In this document: piece after piece, positions 25,493 to 34,199 of the stretch | Layout: the number at the start of each line of letters is the position of its first letter | Numbering within the stretch: the stretch's first letter is position 1 | Source of the DNA: Prevotella sp. | Lineage (GTDB): Bacteria; Bacteroidota; Bacteroidia; Bacteroidales; Bacteroidaceae | DNA: 64,000 nt | NCBI GenBank assembly: GCA_017557185.1 | Contig: JAFZAP010000114.1 | Span: forward strand, 1-64,000 | Direction: 5' to 3' | Made by a program: the position numbers and the translations under genes | The notes under the pieces: model-generated | Databases searched by the model: none | What the model saw: the letters and a program-made list of their open reading frames with translations, nothing else | What the model was told of the DNA's origin: nothing

Positions 25493-27049
25493 ATGCAAGA
25501 ACAATTTGAAATGATTGCCAAGACATTTATGGGCCTGGAGCCCGTCTTGGCTGAAGAATTGACCAATCTGGGAGCTAGCGACGTGCAGATTGGCCGTCGT
25601 ATGGTGTCGTTCAAGGGTGACAAGGAGATGATGTATCGTGCCAACTTCCAGTTGCACACGGCCATCCGTATCCTGAAGCCGATAGCCCGCTTCAAGGCGC
25701 GCTCGGCCGAGGACATGTACGACGAGGTGAAGAAAATCGACTGGAGCCAGTACATCGAGAAGGGCAAGACGTTCTCCGTCGACTCCGTTGTATATAGCGA
25801 GGAGTTCCGCAACTCGCGCTTCGTGACCTACAAGGTGAAGGACGCCATCGTCGATCAGTTCCGCGAGCAGACAGGCGACAGGCCGAATGTGTCGGTGGCG
25901 AATCCCGATATCCGCCTGCATATCCACATTGCCGACTTCGATGCGACGATGTGTCTCGACTCGTCGGGCGAGAGCCTGCATCGTCGCGGCTACCGTCAGG
26001 AGACGACTGAGGCCCCGCTCAACGAGGTGCTGGCAGCAGGAATGATCCTGATGACGGGCTGGCGTGGCGAAACCGACTTCGTTGACCCGATGTGCGGAAG
26101 CGGTACGCTGCTCATCGAGGCAGCCCTCATCGCCCGCAACATGAGCCCCGGTCTGTTCCGCAAGGAGTTCGCCTTCGAGAAATGGCCCGACTTCGACCAG
26201 GAGCTCTTCGACGAGGTGTATAACGACGACTCGCAGGAACGCGACTTCGACCACCACATCTATGGCTACGACATCGACCCGAAGGCTGTGGCCAAGGCCA
26301 GTCTGAACGTGCGTGCAGCAGGGTTGGCGAAGATTATCTCCGTACAGCTGCAGGACTTCAAGGACTTCAAGAAGCCTGCCGAGCCTGCCCTGATGGTGAC
26401 TAATCCGCCGTATGGCGAGCGCATCTCCACGCCCAATCTGCTCGACACCTATAAGATGATCGGCGAACGCCTGAAGCACGAGTTCTCGGGCAACGACGCC
26501 TGGATTCTCTCCTACCGCGAGGAGTGTTTCGAGCAAATCGGCCTGAAGCCCTCCATCAAGATTCCTCTCTATAACGGTTCGCTCGAGTGTGAGTTCCGCA
26601 AGTACTCGATGTTCCAGGGCAAGATGAAGGAATTCCGCCAGGAGGGCGGCGTGGTGAAGACCGAGGAGGAGAAGGCCGCTATGGCCGAGAAGCGCCGTTT
26701 CAAGGCTCACCGCGAGTTCAAGAAGCGTCTCGACGAGCAGGAGGAGAACGAGGGTGCCGACATCCGTTCGTTCACGTTCCACTCGCTGGAGCGCCGCCAC
26801 GAGGAGGAAGAGCGCCGCGAGGCTGCCAGCCGTCGTCGTTCGCAGCGTACCGAGTTCTTCCAGCGGCAGTCAGACGGACACGATGACGACGGACGTCGTC
26901 GGGGCGACCGCAAGCCTTTCGGCAAGCAGGGCGGGAAGACCATGCGCGACTACAAGGGCCGTGGCGGCAAGGACTTCGGCGAGCGCGGTTTCAAGAAAGG
27001 ATTCAAGAAGGATTTCAAAAAAGACAATAGAGAACACGATGATGACTAA
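25493..27049 (+). CDS. THUMP-domain rRNA (guanine-N2) methyltransferase, RlmL-N-like
   Basis: A 518-residue protein. Residues about 1-155 form the ferredoxin-like plus THUMP RNA-binding part, and 160-390 the SAM-dependent methyltransferase with DFVDPMCGSGT (195-205) for SAM and the N2-methylguanine catalytic motif NPPYGER (305-311). The likely product is m2G2445-type modification of 23S rRNA, inferred from RlmL. From about residue 395 there is a long charged extension, first EEEKAAMAEKRRFKAHREFKK-like coiled coil, then RGD/GGK/FKK-rich repeats to the end, which is longer than in the core enzyme and may bind RNA. The stop overlaps the next gene by 11 nt. Confidence 0.85.
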   Translation: MQEQFEMIAKTFMGLEPVLAEELTNLGASDVQIGRRMVSFKGDKEMMYRANFQLHTAIRILKPIARFKARSAEDMYDEVKKIDWSQYIEKGKTFSVDSVVYSEEFRNSRFVTYKVKDAIVDQFREQTGDRPNVSVANPDIRLHIHIADFDATMCLDSSGESLHRRGYRQETTEAPLNEVLAAGMILMTGWRGETDFVDPMCGSGTLLIEAALIARNMSPGLFRKEFAFEKWPDFDQELFDEVYNDDSQERDFDHHIYGYDIDPKAVAKASLNVRAAGLAKIISVQLQDFKDFKKPAEPALMVTNPPYGERISTPNLLDTYKMIGERLKHEFSGNDAWILSYREECFEQIGLKPSIKIPLYNGSLECEFRKYSMFQGKMKEFRQEGGVVKTEEEKAAMAEKRRFKAHREFKKRLDEQEENEGADIRSFTFHSLERRHEEEERREAASRRRSQRTEFFQRQSDGHDDDGRRRGDRKPFGKQGGKTMRDYKGRGGKDFGERGFKKGFKKDFKKDNREHDDD

Positions 27050-29285
27050 AAGGTTCTTCGTGGCGATGCTGATGGTGACATCGGCCCTCGCCGTCCCGTT
27101 TTCAACTTTCCAGATTCATTCATGCATCAGCATCATGGCACAAGACAAACAGTTCACGCTTGAGGACTTGAATTTCGGCGGATACAACTACCGCAACATG
27201 GTGCCGAAGGCGCAGTACCACACGTGGTGGGGCGACCAGCTCGTGCGCCTCGACGTGGAGGAGTGCTACCTCGTCGACAAGAAGACGGGACGTGAGCAGC
27301 AGCTTCTGGATACCGCTCAGGTGAACGACATCCTTCGCAACGCCGGACGCGACGACGTGGGTGTTGTGCGACATATGTACAACCTTTCGTTCCCCGATGC
27401 CAAGCAGCCGTTGGCGATGGTGAATACGGGGCGTGGCAACGTGCTGTTCAACTGGAAAACCAAGCAGGTGCTCTGGGCGGGCAAACAGGAGCAGGGCGCT
27501 CAGGTGCTCGACTTCTGTCAGGCGTCGAAGGCTTCTGCCCTGTTGAAGGATGACAATCTGTATGTTGTTGATTCTCAAGGAAATGAGCGCCAGCTTTCAG
27601 CCGATGGCTCAAGGGATATCGTCTATGGGCAGAGCGTCCATCGCAACGAGTTCGGCATCGACGGCGGCATCTTCTGGAGCCCCGACGGACAGCGCCTGGC
27701 GTTCTATCGCATGGACCAGTCGTTGGTGAGCGACTACCCGCAGGTGGATATTGAAGCCCGCTCGGCTGCCTACGAGCCCGACAAGTACCCGATGGCCGGC
27801 GAACAGAGCCATGAGGTAACGGTGGGCGTCTACGACCTCACAACGGGAAAGACCGTCTATCTGCAGACTCCGAAGAGCAACGACACGCAGAAGCTGCCGG
27901 AGTCGGGCGAGATGGATGGCAAGGCAGTCTATTTCACCAATATTGCGTGGGCTCCCGACGGCAAGACCGTTTATATGTTCGAGCTGAACCGCGACCAGAA
28001 CGACTGCCGACTCGTGAGCTACGATGCCCAGACGGGCGCCCGGTTGCGCGAACTCGACCGCGAGACTTCCGCGAAATACGTGGAGCCGCTGCACCCCATT
28101 ACGTTCCTGCCTTGGGACGCTTCGCAGTTCCTCTTCCAGAGCGAACGCGACGGCTACAACCACCTCTATCTCTACGACTTGAAGAAGGATAAGATACGCC
28201 AGCTCACCAGCGGAAAGTGGGTGGTGATGGACCTTGTGGGCTTCAACGAGAAGGCGCGCTCGGTCATCATCGCCTCCAACGAGTGCAGCCCCATCCAGCG
28301 CAACACGTTTGCCGTCGACATCAAGTCGGGACGCCGTACCCTGCTCGACAACGGCAAGGGCTATCACAACGCCGACCTCTCGAAGGGCGGAGAGTGGATT
28401 CGCGACAGCTGGTCGGCTCCCGATGTGCCGCGTGTGATTTCCGTCAGCAGTACCCAGAAGCCCACACCCAACGACATCTATACTGCCGAGAATCCGTGGA
28501 AAGACTACAAGGTTCCCGAGTACTCGTGCGGCACGGTGAAGGCTGCCGACGGCGTTACGGACCTGTACTACCGCATGGTGAAGCCCGTCGACTTCGATCC
28601 CGCCAAGCAGTATCCCACCATTATCTATGTCTATGGAGGTCCGCATGCCCATAACGTCGATGCCCGCTGGAACTACTGTTCGCGCGGCTGGGAAACCTAC
28701 ATGGCGCAGAAGGGCTACCTGCTCTTCATCCTCGACAACCGGGGCTCCGAGAACCGCGGACGCGACTTCGAGCAGGCTACGTTCCGCCAGCTCGGACAGG
28801 TGGAGATGCAGGACCAGATGCAGGGTGTGGCCTACCTGAAGTCGCTGCCCTATGTCGACCAGAATCGCATCGGCGTACACGGCTGGTCGTATGGCGGCTT
28901 CATGACGGTTTCGCTCATCACCAACTATCCCGACGTGTTCAAGGTGGGTGTGGCAGGCGGTCCCGTCATCGACTGGAAGTGGTACGAGGTGATGTATGGC
29001 GAGCGCTATATGGACACCCCGCAGCAGAACCCCGAAGGCTATGCGAAGGCATCGCTGCTCAGCAAGGCCAAGGACCTGAAGGGCAAGCTGCAGATCATCA
29101 CGGGCTACAACGACAACACCGTCGTACCGCAGCATTGCCTGTCGTTCATCTACCAATGCAACCTGGCAGGCACACAGCCCGATTTCTACATCTATCCGGG
29201 CGAAGGCCACAACATGATGGGCCATCAGTCGACACATCTCCACGAGCGCATCTCGCAGTATTTCGATGACTATCTGATTAAATAA
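27039..29285 (+). CDS. Dipeptidyl peptidase IV (S9 family)
   Basis: From the ATG at 27039 the protein has 748 residues with a signal peptide, a seven- to eight-bladed propeller, and an alpha/beta-hydrolase end. The triad can be placed at S617 (GWSYGG), D692 (GYNDNTV) and H724 (GEGHNMM); the spacings of 75 and 32 residues are those of bacterial DPP-IV. The glutamates that hold the substrate amino terminus are in the propeller region (RELDRETS area not certain). It releases X-Pro dipeptides in the periplasm or at the surface. The coding region begins inside the 3' end of the methyltransferase gene, so translational coupling is likely despite unrelated functions. Confidence 0.9.
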   Translation: MMTKRFFVAMLMVTSALAVPFSTFQIHSCISIMAQDKQFTLEDLNFGGYNYRNMVPKAQYHTWWGDQLVRLDVEECYLVDKKTGREQQLLDTAQVNDILRNAGRDDVGVVRHMYNLSFPDAKQPLAMVNTGRGNVLFNWKTKQVLWAGKQEQGAQVLDFCQASKASALLKDDNLYVVDSQGNERQLSADGSRDIVYGQSVHRNEFGIDGGIFWSPDGQRLAFYRMDQSLVSDYPQVDIEARSAAYEPDKYPMAGEQSHEVTVGVYDLTTGKTVYLQTPKSNDTQKLPESGEMDGKAVYFTNIAWAPDGKTVYMFELNRDQNDCRLVSYDAQTGARLRELDRETSAKYVEPLHPITFLPWDASQFLFQSERDGYNHLYLYDLKKDKIRQLTSGKWVVMDLVGFNEKARSVIIASNECSPIQRNTFAVDIKSGRRTLLDNGKGYHNADLSKGGEWIRDSWSAPDVPRVISVSSTQKPTPNDIYTAENPWKDYKVPEYSCGTVKAADGVTDLYYRMVKPVDFDPAKQYPTIIYVYGGPHAHNVDARWNYCSRGWETYMAQKGYLLFILDNRGSENRGRDFEQATFRQLGQVEMQDQMQGVAYLKSLPYVDQNRIGVHGWSYGGFMTVSLITNYPDVFKVGVAGGPVIDWKWYEVMYGERYMDTPQQNPEGYAKASLLSKAKDLKGKLQIITGYNDNTVVPQHCLSFIYQCNLAGTQPDFYIYPGEGHNMMGHQSTHLHERISQYFDDYLIK

Positions 29286-29290
29286 AGGGT

Positions 29291-29383
29291 AGGGGCAGAC
29301 CCCCGTGTCTGCCCGAACAATAACGAACAACCTGCACGCCCAAACACCCCAAATTCACGGGCAGACACGGGGGTCTGCCCCTA
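29291..29383. repeat. Perfect 26-nt inverted repeat around a 41-nt centre
   Basis: The arms at 29291-29316 and 29358-29383 are exact reverse complements. Each arm is itself a hairpin, with GGGCAGAC and GTCTGCCC around CCCCGT/ACGGGG. Sequences of this sort are common between genes of Bacteroidetes and look like a small non-autonomous mobile or structural element; that is an inference. It lies 5 nt after the DPP-IV stop and could also end its transcript. Confidence 0.88.
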
Positions 29384-29394
29384 CGGTGGCGCGC

Positions 29395-29438
29395 CATTCA
29401 TAACCATTCATAACCATTCATAACCGCGCCACAGGCGC
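29395..29438. repeat. ATTCATAACC tandem plus GCGCC-ACA-GGCGC hairpin before a start codon
   Basis: Three copies of ATTCATAACC precede the 13-nt hairpin at 29426-29438, which ends 8 nt before the ATG at 29447. The same arrangement is present before the genes at 32352 and 33541. Confidence 0.8.
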
Positions 29439-29446
29439 CTCATAAC

Positions 29447-30751
29447 ATGACCAAGCTGAATCATCGGACGCTATTGCTTCTCCTATGGCTGCTGGCCAGC
29501 CTGAGTGCCAGCGCTCAGGACGAGCTGCTCCCTCGCCTGCAGGCTTTGCAGGGCGTGAGCGACGTGGAGGCTTTGGAGAGCAACACCTATAAGGAGAAAT
29601 ATGTGCTGAAGGTCACGCAGGACGTAGTGCCCGGCGAGCCGCAGAAGGGACAGTTCCGCCAGCGCGTGGTGGTGTGCCACGTGGGCTTCGACCGTCCCAC
29701 CGTCCTCGTCACCGAGGGCTACTATGCCCACTATGCCTTGAGTAAGAACTATCAGGACGAGCTGTCGCGGCTCTTCGATGCCAACGTCATCACGGTGGAG
29801 TACCGCTACTTCGGCGAGTCTACGCCCGAGCCCTGCAACTGGGATTACCTCACCGTGGAGAACTCGCTCGCCGACCTGCATCATGTGAATCAGCTCTTCC
29901 GACAGATTTACAAAGGCAAATGGGCGGCAACGGGCATCAGCAAGGGCGGACAGACCACGATGTTCTACCGCGCCTACTATCCCGACGATGTCGATGTTTC
30001 TGTGCCCTATGTGGCTCCGCTCAACAAGTCGCTCGAGGACGGACGCCACGAGCCATTCCTTGCCAAGCAGGTGGGAACGGCCCAGGAGCGCCAGCGGCTG
30101 GAGGACTTCCAGCGCGAGGTGCTCAAGCGGAGGGCAACGCTCGTGCCGCTGTTCCGCGACTACTGCAAGGAGAAGGGCTACACGTTCCGCGCTCCCATCG
30201 ATGAAATCTTCGATCTCACCGTGTTGGAATATCCCTTCGCCATCTGGCAGTGGGGCACACCCATCAGCGAGGTTCCGCCGACGTCGGCCACCGACCGGGA
30301 GCTCTTCGACAACCTCATCAAGTACAGCGAGCCCAACTACTTTTCCGAGCAGTCGCCCTACCTGTCGTTCAACGTGCAGGCGGTGCGCGAGCTGGGATAC
30401 TACGGCTATGCCACGAAGCCCTTCCGCAAGTATCTCTCGCGCAAGTCGGCCCACGACTACATGCATCGCGTGATGCTCCCTGCCGAGTTCCGCAACGTGA
30501 AGTTCGACAAGCGCCTCTACAGGCATACGCGCCGTTTCCTCAAGAAGAACGACTCGAGCATCATCTACATCTATGGCGGCATCGACCCGTGGGGTGCCTC
30601 GGGTGTCGGCGACATGAAATGCCTGCGGAAGAAGCATCAGCTGCGTGTCCACACCCTGCCTGAGGGCAGCCATCGCACGCGCATCAACTCGTTCCCCGAA
30701 CCTGAGCGCACGCAGATCATCAGCGAAATCCGACAGTATTTAGCACCATAA
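29447..30751 (+). CDS. Secreted serine peptidase, S28/S37 (PS-10-like) family
   Basis: A 434-residue alpha/beta hydrolase with a signal peptide ([15 protein letters not shown]). The oxyanion region [10 protein letters not shown] and the nucleophile elbow GISKGGQT (S165) identify the tripeptidyl/prolyl aminopeptidase-like group; [10 protein letters not shown] supplies the expected aspartate and EGSHRTRI the histidine. It likely removes short peptides from N-termini outside the inner membrane, complementing the DPP-IV encoded just upstream. A GC-rich hairpin sits 8 nt before the ATG where ribosome binding would occur. Confidence 0.82.
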   Translation: MTKLNHRTLLLLLWLLASLSASAQDELLPRLQALQGVSDVEALESNTYKEKYVLKVTQDVVPGEPQKGQFRQRVVVCHVGFDRPTVLVTEGYYAHYALSKNYQDELSRLFDANVITVEYRYFGESTPEPCNWDYLTVENSLADLHHVNQLFRQIYKGKWAATGISKGGQTTMFYRAYYPDDVDVSVPYVAPLNKSLEDGRHEPFLAKQVGTAQERQRLEDFQREVLKRRATLVPLFRDYCKEKGYTFRAPIDEIFDLTVLEYPFAIWQWGTPISEVPPTSATDRELFDNLIKYSEPNYFSEQSPYLSFNVQAVRELGYYGYATKPFRKYLSRKSAHDYMHRVMLPAEFRNVKFDKRLYRHTRRFLKKNDSSIIYIYGGIDPWGASGVGDMKCLRKKHQLRVHTLPEGSHRTRINSFPEPERTQIISEIRQYLAP

Positions 30752-30778
30752 CTATCAACTCTCAACTCTCAACTCCCA
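30752..30778. repeat. CTATCAACTCTCAACT simple repeat
   Basis: Directly follows the peptidase stop codon; same class as 2562-2644. Confidence 0.8.
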
Positions 30779-30861
30779 TTATGCCCTTTAACGCAATCAT
30801 TCCAAACGACCCCGTGGACATAAAATCGGTTTATGTTCCCACCGTGGGATTCAAGAAAGAG

Positions 30862-32184
30862 ATGACGATCCTGCTGCTCGGCAGCGGAGGCCGTGAACAT
30901 GCGCTGGCGTGGAAAATCGCCCAGAGCAAGAAGTGTGGAAAACTATACATCGCACCGGGAAATGCCGGAACAGGCTGTGTCGGCGAGAACGTGCCCATCG
31001 GCGTGAACGATTTCGAGGCCTTGAAGACCTTCGCGGCCGACTATGCTGTCGATATGGTGGTGGTAGGTCCTGAAGACCCGCTCGTGCGAGGCATCTACGA
31101 CGACTTCCGCAACGACCAGCGCACGTGCCACATCCCCGTTGTAGGCCCTTCGAAGGCAGGTGCCGTGCTCGAAGGCTCGAAGGACTTCGCCAAGGCGTTC
31201 ATGCAGCGCCACAACATTCCCACAGCCCGCTACGAGACCTTCGACGGCGAGCATGTGGAAGAGGGTATCGCCTTCCTCGAAACCCTCCAGCCACCCTACG
31301 TGCTGAAGGCCGACGGCCTCTGTGCCGGCAAGGGCGTGCTCATCCTGCCTACTCTCGACGAAGCCAAGCGCGAGCTGCGTGAAATGCTGAGCGGCATGTT
31401 CGGCAACGCCTCCAGTCGCGTGGTCATCGAGGAGTATCTCAGCGGCATCGAGTGCTCCGTCTTCGTGATCACCGACGGCAAGCACTATAAGATTCTGCCC
31501 GAAGCCAAGGACTACAAGCGCATCGGCGAGGGCGACACGGGCTTGAACACCGGAGGCATGGGCAGCGTCTCACCCGTTCCCTTTGCCACGAAGGAGTGGA
31601 TGCAGAAGGTGGAGGACCGTATCATCCGTCCCACCGTAGAAGGTCTGGCCGCAGAGGGCATCGACTACAAGGGCTTCATCTTCTTCGGCCTGATGAACTG
31701 CGTGCCCGAGGGAACACCCAAGGCTGACCGCTGTCAGGGCGACCCGTATGTCATCGAGTATAACTGCCGCATGGGCGACCCCGAGACGGAGAGCGTGATG
31801 TTGCGCCTGAAGAGCGACATCGTGAGTCTCTTCCAGGGCGTGGCTGCCGGCAACCTCGACGAGAAGACCATCGAGTTCGATGAGCGTGCTGCCGTGTGCG
31901 TGATGCTCGTCAGCGGAGGCTACCCCGAGGCCTACAAGAAAGGCTATACCATCACGGGCCTTCCACTCTCCACTCTCCACTCTCCTCTCTCCTCTGATAC
32001 CATCGTCTTCCATAGCGGTACAGCTCGCAAGGACGCCGATGTGGTCACGGCAGGCGGACGCGTCATCGCTGTGTCATCGTATGGCAAGGACAAGGAAGAA
32101 GCCCTCGCCAAGTCGTTCGCCGAAGCCCAGAAGATTCAGTTCACCGACCGCTACTTCCGCAGGGATATAGGGGCAGATTTATAG
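30862..32184 (+). CDS. purD: Phosphoribosylamine-glycine ligase
   Basis: From the ATG at 30862 (GAAAGAGATG context) the protein has 440 residues; an in-frame ATG at 30781 would add 27 residues without homology to the family, so the later start is preferred though not proved. It has the PurD opening [16 protein letters not shown], the ATP-grasp region [13 protein letters not shown], and the loop [15 protein letters not shown]. It joins glycine to phosphoribosylamine in purine synthesis. Near the C-terminus [13 protein letters not shown] replaces the usual short turn before TIVFHSGT; this is a translated CTCTCCACT simple repeat (31961-31996). The frame is kept. Confidence 0.9.
   Translation: MTILLLGSGGREHALAWKIAQSKKCGKLYIAPGNAGTGCVGENVPIGVNDFEALKTFAADYAVDMVVVGPEDPLVRGIYDDFRNDQRTCHIPVVGPSKAGAVLEGSKDFAKAFMQRHNIPTARYETFDGEHVEEGIAFLETLQPPYVLKADGLCAGKGVLILPTLDEAKRELREMLSGMFGNASSRVVIEEYLSGIECSVFVITDGKHYKILPEAKDYKRIGEGDTGLNTGGMGSVSPVPFATKEWMQKVEDRIIRPTVEGLAAEGIDYKGFIFFGLMNCVPEGTPKADRCQGDPYVIEYNCRMGDPETESVMLRLKSDIVSLFQGVAAGNLDEKTIEFDERAAVCVMLVSGGYPEAYKKGYTITGLPLSTLHSPLSSDTIVFHSGTARKDADVVTAGGRVIAVSSYGKDKEEALAKSFAEAQKIQFTDRYFRRDIGADL
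31961..31996. repeat. CCACTCTCCACTCTC simple repeat inside purD
   Basis: In-frame simple repeat of the same family as the intergenic TCTCAACTCTCAACT sequences. Confidence 0.8.
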
Positions 32185-32185
32185 G

Positions 32186-32220
32186 GGCCCCACCCCGGCC
32201 CTCCCCAAAGGGGGAGGGAG
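32186..32220. repeat. Intergenic hairpin repeat after purD
   Basis: GGCCCTCCCCAAAGGGGGAGGG: a 'CCTCCC-AAA-GGGAGG' unit of the class found inside genes at 6820-6945 and 7882-8022. Confidence 0.8.
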
Positions 32221-32249
32221 AAGGAAGTTTTCACATACAGCTCAACTAT

Positions 32250-32343
32250 TTACACGCCCGCAGGGCTTTACACGCGCCACAGGCGCCTTACACGCAGCTT
32301 GCTGCCTTACACGCCCGCAGGGCTTTACACGCGCCTTAGGCGC
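32250..32343. repeat. Chain of five mini-hairpins joined by TTACAC
   Basis: GCCC-GCA-GGGC (32256-32266), GCGCC-ACA-GGCGC (32274-32286), GCAGC-TT-GCTGC (32294-32305), GCCC-GCA-GGGC (32313-32323) and GCGCC-TTA-GGCGC (32331-32343) are each preceded by (C/T)TTACAC. The arms differ in sequence but stay complementary. The last hairpin ends 8 nt before the ATG at 32352. A reverse-orientation relative lies in the gyrA leader (62611-62655). Confidence 0.88.
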
Positions 32344-32351
32344 ATCTTCTG

Positions 32352-33368
32352 ATGAAAAGACTTCAGAACAAGATTGCAGAGAGTCGGATGACTCTTTCGA
32401 CGGTGGCCGTCATCGCCACCCTCATCGCCATTGCCATTGGTGCCTTCGGCATGCAGCTGGGCGATGGTTTCTTCCGCAGCATACTGTGGTGGGAGCAGCT
32501 GCTGGTGCTCACCGTGTCGACGATGCTCATGGTGGAACTCAACAATGCCAACTCCCTCATCCGCATCTTCAGCCGCATGGTGTCATGCTCATTCCTGCTG
32601 CTCACGCTCATGGCATCGTTCCTCTACCCGTCGCTCAGGGGAGGCATCGTCGGACTCGCCTACATCGTCTTCCTGCTCTCCTTCCTCCACGCCTATCAGA
32701 ACCGGCAGGCCGTAGGAAGCATCTACACAGCGTTCCTCGCGCTGGGCGTGGGAAGCCTGTTCTTCGTGCGGATACTCTATTTCGTACCACTCTTCTGGCT
32801 CCTCATGGCCATCCGCCTCTACGCCCTCAGCTGGCGCACCTTCTTCGCCTCGCTGCTCGGACTGCTCACACCCTACTGGCTCCTGCTGCCCTACTATCTC
32901 TACATCGGCGACTTCCAGACGCCCCTCGACCATTTCTCGACGCTGGGACAGTTCATGCCGCTCACCGAGGTGTTCTCTATGGAAGGACCCCTCGTAGCCC
33001 CCATCTTCACCGACCCCGCCTTGCTCCTCACACCCCATTCGTCGGTCCTCGCCCCGCTGTTCACGCTCCTCTTCGTCATCCTGCTGGCGCTGACGGGCGC
33101 GATTCACTTCCTCCGCCGAAGCAGCAACGACAAGCTGCGCACGCAGATGATCTACGAGATGTTCATCATCATCACCCTCTTCATCGTCGTATTCATCATC
33201 CTGCAGCCACAGCATCTGCCGTATCTCCTGCGCCTGCTCATCATCAGCACAGCACCGCTCATCGGCCATTTCCTTGCCCTCACGCGCACGAAAGTCACCA
33301 ACATCGCCTTCTTCCTCATCGTCGCCGCAACACTCCTGCTCACAGCGTACAATGTAGTTTTTAGTTGA
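32352..33368 (+). CDS. Multi-pass membrane protein of unknown function
   Basis: A 338-residue protein with about nine to ten transmembrane helices and short loops, beginning with a positively charged MKRLQNK. It contains no motif I recognise as catalytic; the layout resembles the DUF6427-type membrane proteins of Bacteroidetes, but this is a weak guess. It follows purD at 167 nt and precedes YqaA at 172 nt, with both gaps filled by hairpin repeats. The coding start is supported by the absence of an earlier in-frame start after the hairpin chain. Confidence 0.72.
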   Translation: MKRLQNKIAESRMTLSTVAVIATLIAIAIGAFGMQLGDGFFRSILWWEQLLVLTVSTMLMVELNNANSLIRIFSRMVSCSFLLLTLMASFLYPSLRGGIVGLAYIVFLLSFLHAYQNRQAVGSIYTAFLALGVGSLFFVRILYFVPLFWLLMAIRLYALSWRTFFASLLGLLTPYWLLLPYYLYIGDFQTPLDHFSTLGQFMPLTEVFSMEGPLVAPIFTDPALLLTPHSSVLAPLFTLLFVILLALTGAIHFLRRSSNDKLRTQMIYEMFIIITLFIVVFIILQPQHLPYLLRLLIISTAPLIGHFLALTRTKVTNIAFFLIVAATLLLTAYNVVFS

Positions 33369-33419
33369 CGAGTTGACGAGTTGACGAGTTGACAAGTTGA
33401 TAGTGAATAGTGAATAGTT
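33369..33419. repeat. GAGTTGAC and GATAGTGAATAGT simple repeats
   Basis: Four copies of GACGAGTT with related GATAGT units; simple repeat of the class described at 2562-2644. Confidence 0.8.
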
Positions 33420-33439
33420 TATGATTACCCTCGACAGCT

Positions 33440-33533
33440 CTCTGAACCATTCTCAACTCTTCAGAACCATTCTTAACCGCGCCGCAGGCGCCTCTGAACC
33501 ATTCATAACCATTCTTAACCGCGCCGCAGGCGC
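33440..33533. repeat. GAACCATTC units and two GCGCC-GCA-GGCGC hairpins before yqaA
   Basis: Hairpins at 33478-33490 and 33521-33533 are embedded in GAACCATTCTTAACC-type linker. The second ends 7 nt before the ATG at 33541. Confidence 0.82.
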
Positions 33534-33540
33534 CTAACTC

Positions 33541-33996
33541 ATGGACTTCCTGACTGAGATACTTGTTGGCTACGGCTATTGGGGCATGCTCCTGGCGGCA
33601 TTCCTGGCAGGCAGCTTCTTCCCCTTCAGCAGCGAGATTGTCATGCTGGCGCTACTCGCGGCAGGACTACAGCCCTTGCCCCTCATCGTATATGGCACCG
33701 TGGGCAACGTGCTGGGCTCAGCCGTCAACTATGGGGTGGGGCGCATGGGACGGCTCGACTGGATTGAGCGACGGCTGCACATCAGCCAGCACAGCGTAGA
33801 GCGTGCCCAGAACTTCGTAGGCGGACGCGGAGCACTCATGGGATTCTTCGCCTTCCTCCCCGTTCTCGGCTCCGCCATCACCATCGTTCTCGGCCTCATG
33901 CGTGCCAACATCCCCCTGTCCTTCCTCAGCATCACCGCCGGCAAATTCCTCCGCTACCTCCTCCTCATCTACAGCGCCGTCGCCATCAGCCAATAG
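33541..33996 (+). CDS. YqaA-like membrane protein (DedA/SNARE-associated superfamily)
   Basis: A 151-residue protein with four to five hydrophobic segments. GSFFPFSSEIVM (25-36), GNVLGSAVNYGVGR (55-68) and GFFAFLPVLGSAITIVLGLMR carry the re-entrant loop pattern of the DedA superfamily, for which proton-coupled lipid transport has been proposed. The short length fits the YqaA branch. The stop codon TAG is at once the first bases of the 22-nt array that follows. It is the last gene of the plus-strand series that starts at 25493. Confidence 0.8.
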   Translation: MDFLTEILVGYGYWGMLLAAFLAGSFFPFSSEIVMLALLAAGLQPLPLIVYGTVGNVLGSAVNYGVGRMGRLDWIERRLHISQHSVERAQNFVGGRGALMGFFAFLPVLGSAITIVLGLMRANIPLSFLSITAGKFLRYLLLIYSAVAISQ

Positions 33997-34193
33997 CATT
34001 GCTTTCGGGGTTGTGGAGCATAGCTCTAGAACATCTAGAGCATAGCTTTAGAACAACTAGAGCATAACTTTAGAACGACTAGAGCATAGCTTTAGAACAA
34101 CTAGAGCATAGCTTTAGAACGACTAGAGCATAGCTATTGGAAGCTGAATCCATTGCTTTTGGAAGCTGAATCCATTGATTCGACAAGTCATTA
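33996..34193. repeat. 22-nt tandem array 2 (nine units)
   Basis: Units begin at 33996, 34018, 34040, 34062, 34084, 34106, 34128, 34150 and 34172. The conserved part is GCATAGCTTTAGAAC, with a NNCTAGA end; the last three units drift (CCATTGCTTTTGGAAGC). The array fills the whole gap between two convergent genes, from the last base of one stop codon to 6 nt from the other. Confidence 0.92.
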
Positions 34194-34199
34194 GTAGTG